From assembly GCF_000427095.1 (NCBI RefSeq), contig NC_021487.1, forward strand, positions 682,001 to 746,000: a DNA stretch of 64,000 nucleotides, given 5' to 3'. The stretch is from Chthonomonas calidirosea T49. Its GTDB lineage: Bacteria; Armatimonadota; Chthonomonadetes; Chthonomonadales; Chthonomonadaceae. Under the pieces are notes generated by a model, which saw only the letters and a list, made by a program, of their open reading frames with translations, was not told the origin of the DNA and made no database searches. Position numbers and translations under genes: made by a program. Positions 61,226 to 64,000 of this stretch are shown piece after piece (positions within the stretch are counted from its first letter, which is position 1; each line of letters starts with the position of its first letter).

Positions 61226-63732
61226 TCCAGCCCGATGCTCATAGCCAGACCGGCAGTCTTTGGGAAGAATACGCCGTCTACGATATTGCCGAAGTTGTCG
61301 TGGATGTGGAGGCGCCAGACCTGGCACCCACCTATAGCTATCTCATTCCCGAATCTCTGCGGAATCAACTGAAGGTCGGTCACTGCGTACACGTTTCGTT
61401 TGCCGGCAGGGAGGTACTGGGCTACGTTCTAGAACGTAAAACGTTGCCCCAAGACGATCCTCTTTGCGCGAAACTGAAGCCGATTCTCGGCATTGTGCCC
61501 GAAGCCATCTCCATAACCGCTGAACAGATCGCGCTGGCGCGTTGGATGGAAGAGCACTACGTCTGTAGCCTTCAGGACGCCCTGCGCTGTGTGGCACCCA
61601 ATGCGCTAGGGGCTCGGCTTACGATCAAGGTTCGCCTTCGCGACCCTAATCTGCGCGGTAGAGACCTCGGCAAAGCGGTAAAACAAGCCCATCTCATCGA
61701 GACCCTCTACTCCCTTGGCGGAGAGGCCGAACTTGAAGAGCTACGCAAAGCGGCGGCTCTCGACGACTTTCGCACGGTCTACAAAACTCTTCTGTCGAAG
61801 CAGCTCCTCCTAGAGAAGCGCGAGATCGTGCGAAGTGGCACCGCACTCCAAAAAATTAAACTCTACTCCCTTGGCCCAGCTGCTGAGGTCATTGGGCTGG
61901 CAGGCTTAGGGCGCAGAAGTCCTCAACAACAGCAGATTCTGCATGTTTTGCAGGAGAACACGCGTGCTGGTCAAGCAGAGATGACGGCGGCAGAGATCAT
62001 CGAAGGCAGCGGCGCTTCCTACGCCTCTCTGCGCGCCTTAGTAAAACAAGGCATTCTCTCGGTACGTGAAACTACTCGTTATCGCCTACCCTATAAGGCC
62101 ACTTCGAGGCGCACCGCTCCCCCTTCCCTTACTCAATCCCAACAACAGGCAACACAACGAATACGTTCCTTCCTACAATCTCGCTCCCCAAAAACGCTTC
62201 TGCTTTTCGGTGTTACCGCCAGCGGCAAGACCGAGGTCTACCTAGATGCTATCTCCTATACCCTTTCCCAAGGGCTTAACGCCCTTGTTCTCCTGCCAGA
62301 GATCGCCCTCACCACCCAGGTGGCCGACACGTTCATCGGTCGCTTCGGCGAGCAGGTCGCCCTCCTACATTCGAGGCTGTCGGAAGGCGAACGCTACGAT
62401 GAATGGCGCCGTGTGCAAAGCGGTGAAGCGCACATCGTCATTGGTGCTCGGTCTGCCATCTTTGCTCCCCTTCAGAACATCGGGCTTATCATTATGGATG
62501 AAGAGCACGAACCATCCTATAAACAGGAGAAAGTACCGCGCTATAGTACGCGTGCGCTGGCCGAGGAGCGCGCACAATACAACAATGCCGTGTTGCTGTT
62601 GGGTAGTGCCACACCAGCACTAGAAAGTTTCTACGCTTCGGAGTGCGGCACAATAGAGCGTATCGAAATGCTAGAGCGAGTAGATAACCGCCCCTTGCCT
62701 CACGTCCACATCGTTGATATGCGTCAGGAGTTTCAGAAGAAGCCGACACTCTTCGCTCAACCTCTTGTTGAGGCCATTGCCGACCGACTATCCAGGCGCG
62801 AGCAGGTCATCCTTTTTTTAAATCGGCGCGGCTACTCCCAGTTCGTTCTCTGTAGAGATTGCGGCTGGACGGCACGTTGTCCGAACTGTGCTATCTCTTT
62901 AGCTTTCCATCTAGCCGACCGCTCTCTTAAATGCCACCATTGTAACTATCTGTCGTCGGCTCCTCTGCTCTGCCCCCAATGCGGTGGCAATCGGGTAAAA
63001 GGTTTTGGGCTGGGAACTGAACGTGTGGAAGAGGAGGCCTTGCTCCGTTTTCCGCAGGCTCGCATAGCGCGGCTCGACCGCGATACTACTACGCGGAAAG
63101 AGGCGCATGCGCGCATCGTGCGCGATTTTCGACAGGGAGAGGCCGATATTCTCATCGGTACTCAAATGGTCGCGAAAGGCCTCGATTTTCCGAAAGTTAC
63201 CTTAGTTGGGGTCATTAACGCGGACACCGCCATCAATATGCCAGACTTCCGTGCAGCGGAACGTACCTTTCAACTGTTGACCCAAGTGGCGGGCAGAGCC
63301 GGTCGCGGGGATATCGCTGGCGAGGTCATCATCCAAACCTTCTGTCCGGAACACTATGCCATTCAAGCGGCGAGCCGGCACGACTACATTGCCTTTTACC
63401 GCCAGGAGCTGATCTATCGCAAGGAGCTTTGTTACCCGCCTTTTAGCCGCCTCGCCAACCTGATCTGCGCTTCCACAAATGAAGAGGTGGCTGCATCCGG
63501 AGCGGAACGATTGGCAGCTGTGCTTGCTCGTCTTCGTCCTGCCTCCGTGGAGATCATTGGACCGGCACCAGCCTCTATCCCCAAACTCAAGACGCAATTT
63601 CGCCATCATGTAGTCCTCCGCACTTCCGTCGAGTTCCCGCTGCATCTCCTCATTCGTCAAGCGCTCGACTCACTGCCCTCTTCCCTGCGCCCTCTCATCA
63701 TGGTTGATATAGACCCCATCAGCATGGCATAA
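61222..63732 (+). CDS. priA: Primosomal helicase PriA
   Basis: Superfamily 2 helicase that restarts collapsed replication forks. The 836-residue protein has the N-terminal DNA-binding domain (VDVEAPDLAPTYSYLIPESL), a winged-helix region, Walker A with Lys336 in GVTASGKTEVYLDAI, the DEEH box at 426-429, the eight-Cys zinc module (CRDCGWTARCPNCAISL, then CHHCN and CPQCGG, about 544-600) and the C-terminal motifs GTQMVAKGLDFPKVTLVG and QVAGRAGRGDIAGEVIIQT. Length is longer than E. coli PriA (732) because of an extended N-terminal part. It is co-translated with plsY and converges with the peptidase gene four bases away. Confidence 0.97.
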   Translation: MIQPDAHSQTGSLWEEYAVYDIAEVVVDVEAPDLAPTYSYLIPESLRNQLKVGHCVHVSFAGREVLGYVLERKTLPQDDPLCAKLKPILGIVPEAISITAEQIALARWMEEHYVCSLQDALRCVAPNALGARLTIKVRLRDPNLRGRDLGKAVKQAHLIETLYSLGGEAELEELRKAAALDDFRTVYKTLLSKQLLLEKREIVRSGTALQKIKLYSLGPAAEVIGLAGLGRRSPQQQQILHVLQENTRAGQAEMTAAEIIEGSGASYASLRALVKQGILSVRETTRYRLPYKATSRRTAPPSLTQSQQQATQRIRSFLQSRSPKTLLLFGVTASGKTEVYLDAISYTLSQGLNALVLLPEIALTTQVADTFIGRFGEQVALLHSRLSEGERYDEWRRVQSGEAHIVIGARSAIFAPLQNIGLIIMDEEHEPSYKQEKVPRYSTRALAEERAQYNNAVLLLGSATPALESFYASECGTIERIEMLERVDNRPLPHVHIVDMRQEFQKKPTLFAQPLVEAIADRLSRREQVILFLNRRGYSQFVLCRDCGWTARCPNCAISLAFHLADRSLKCHHCNYLSSAPLLCPQCGGNRVKGFGLGTERVEEEALLRFPQARIARLDRDTTTRKEAHARIVRDFRQGEADILIGTQMVAKGLDFPKVTLVGVINADTAINMPDFRAAERTFQLLTQVAGRAGRGDIAGEVIIQTFCPEHYAIQAASRHDYIAFYRQELIYRKELCYPPFSRLANLICASTNEEVAASGAERLAAVLARLRPASVEIIGPAPASIPKLKTQFRHHVVLRTSVEFPLHLLIRQALDSLPSSLRPLIMVDIDPISMA

Positions 63733-63736
63733 CTTC

Positions 63737-64000
63737 TCACTTCACCTGCGCCAACAAAAAGCGTGGCCAATGCGGGGCCGCACGGGTGATGGCGAGATTG
63801 TAGTAGGAGTTGATAAAACCACTTGGTGCTGGCACATAGACCGCCAGCCCATGAGAACCATCTTGCCCTGCTGGACCGTGCATCGATTCAAGAATAGCTC
63901 CGTCTGGCCCGGTAAGTGCATTCTCCATAGCAATGGCCGCTTGCTGCATGTCCGTATCGGATGTCCCCGTTCTTACCAGCTCCGCATAGTCCCACAAGTC
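63737..64000 (-). CDS. C-terminal end of a probable C11 (clostripain-like) peptidase
   Basis: Only the last 87 residues lie in the window; the frame stays open to the right edge. DLWDYAELVRTGT and the ending HGLAVYVPAPSG, SYYNLAITRAAPHWPRFL match the C-terminal part of clostripain-type Cys peptidases, in which this region closes the caspase-like fold. Catalytic His and Cys would be off the window. The call is tentative, since the match is to the end of the fold alone. Confidence 0.55.
   Translation of the reverse strand, partial: DLWDYAELVRTGTSDTDMQQAAIAMENALTGPDGAILESMHGPAGQDGSHGLAVYVPAPSGFINSYYNLAITRAAPHWPRFLLAQVK

Noticed and set aside
1-64000. Search for CRISPR arrays, insertion sequences, attachment sites and rRNA genes
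   Set aside because: No regularly spaced direct repeats, transposase motifs with terminal repeats, or rRNA-like stretches were seen by eye.

Overview
The window reads as a dense, GC-moderate bacterial chromosome segment: about fifty protein genes, one tRNA, short intergenic gaps, many ATGA or TAATG overlaps and purine-rich Shine-Dalgarno sites. Flagellar switch/export genes, a primase-sigma pair, many secreted or Tat/lipoprotein-exported carbohydrate-active proteins, FG-GAP/ASPIC, BNR and GloVer beta-propellers and a membrane Ser/Thr kinase together suggest a diderm, saccharolytic, non-pathogenic bacterium. The mix resembles Armatimonadota (Chthonomonas-like), but that is inference without a database search.

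Layout. 1-5.5 kb (minus): 3'-cut GH38 alpha-mannosidase and the flagellar genes fliM, fliY/N, fliO, fliP ending in a clear terminator. 5.7-9.4 kb (plus): promoter, two RbsC-type sugar permeases and a GH10 xylanase, all translationally coupled. 9.6-15.2 kb: two zinc-ribbon proteins (one a degenerate M48 peptidase), a pilin-like membrane protein, an orphan Dam methylase, an ASPIC/FG-GAP protein, and a small Cys-rich secreted protein with a perfect terminator. 15.3-19.4 kb: a large BNR-propeller protein and a frameshifted GloVer-repeat pseudogene with an extreme internal strand-composition flip. 19.4-23.9 kb (minus): GH172/DUF2961 enzyme, sugar permease and sugar-binding lipoprotein. 24.0-32.9 kb (plus): acyltransferase, DegT aminotransferase, a secreted sandwich protein, a 1002-residue exported glycosidase-like protein, a Gfo/Idh/MocA oxidoreductase and a two-domain dCTP deaminase. 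32.8-39.5 kb (plus): thioredoxin-fold protein, M32 carboxypeptidase, dnaG, primary sigma factor, DUF6941-like protein.

39.6-46.2 kb (plus) is the most unusual block: a 1293-residue DUF4175-like membrane protein with a huge Gln-rich coiled region, a secreted alpha/alpha-toroid protein, a YdjY-like protein and a multipass membrane protein, tightly packed like one envelope machine. 46.3-57.2 kb (minus) is a long housekeeping run (LmbE/PIG-L deacetylase, nadD, rsfS, TPR protein, sucC, rRNA methyltransferase, LON-domain protein, GT-C enzyme, kinase) headed by tRNA-Ser(GGA) with a full-consensus promoter. 57.5-63.7 kb (plus): glnE, plsY, priA. The right edge holds the 3' end of a probable C11 (clostripain-like) peptidase.

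The carbohydrate genes form a plausible plant-polysaccharide programme: exported hydrolases release sugars that three ribose-type permeases would import. No ABC ATPase is encoded in the window, so one must be supplied from elsewhere.
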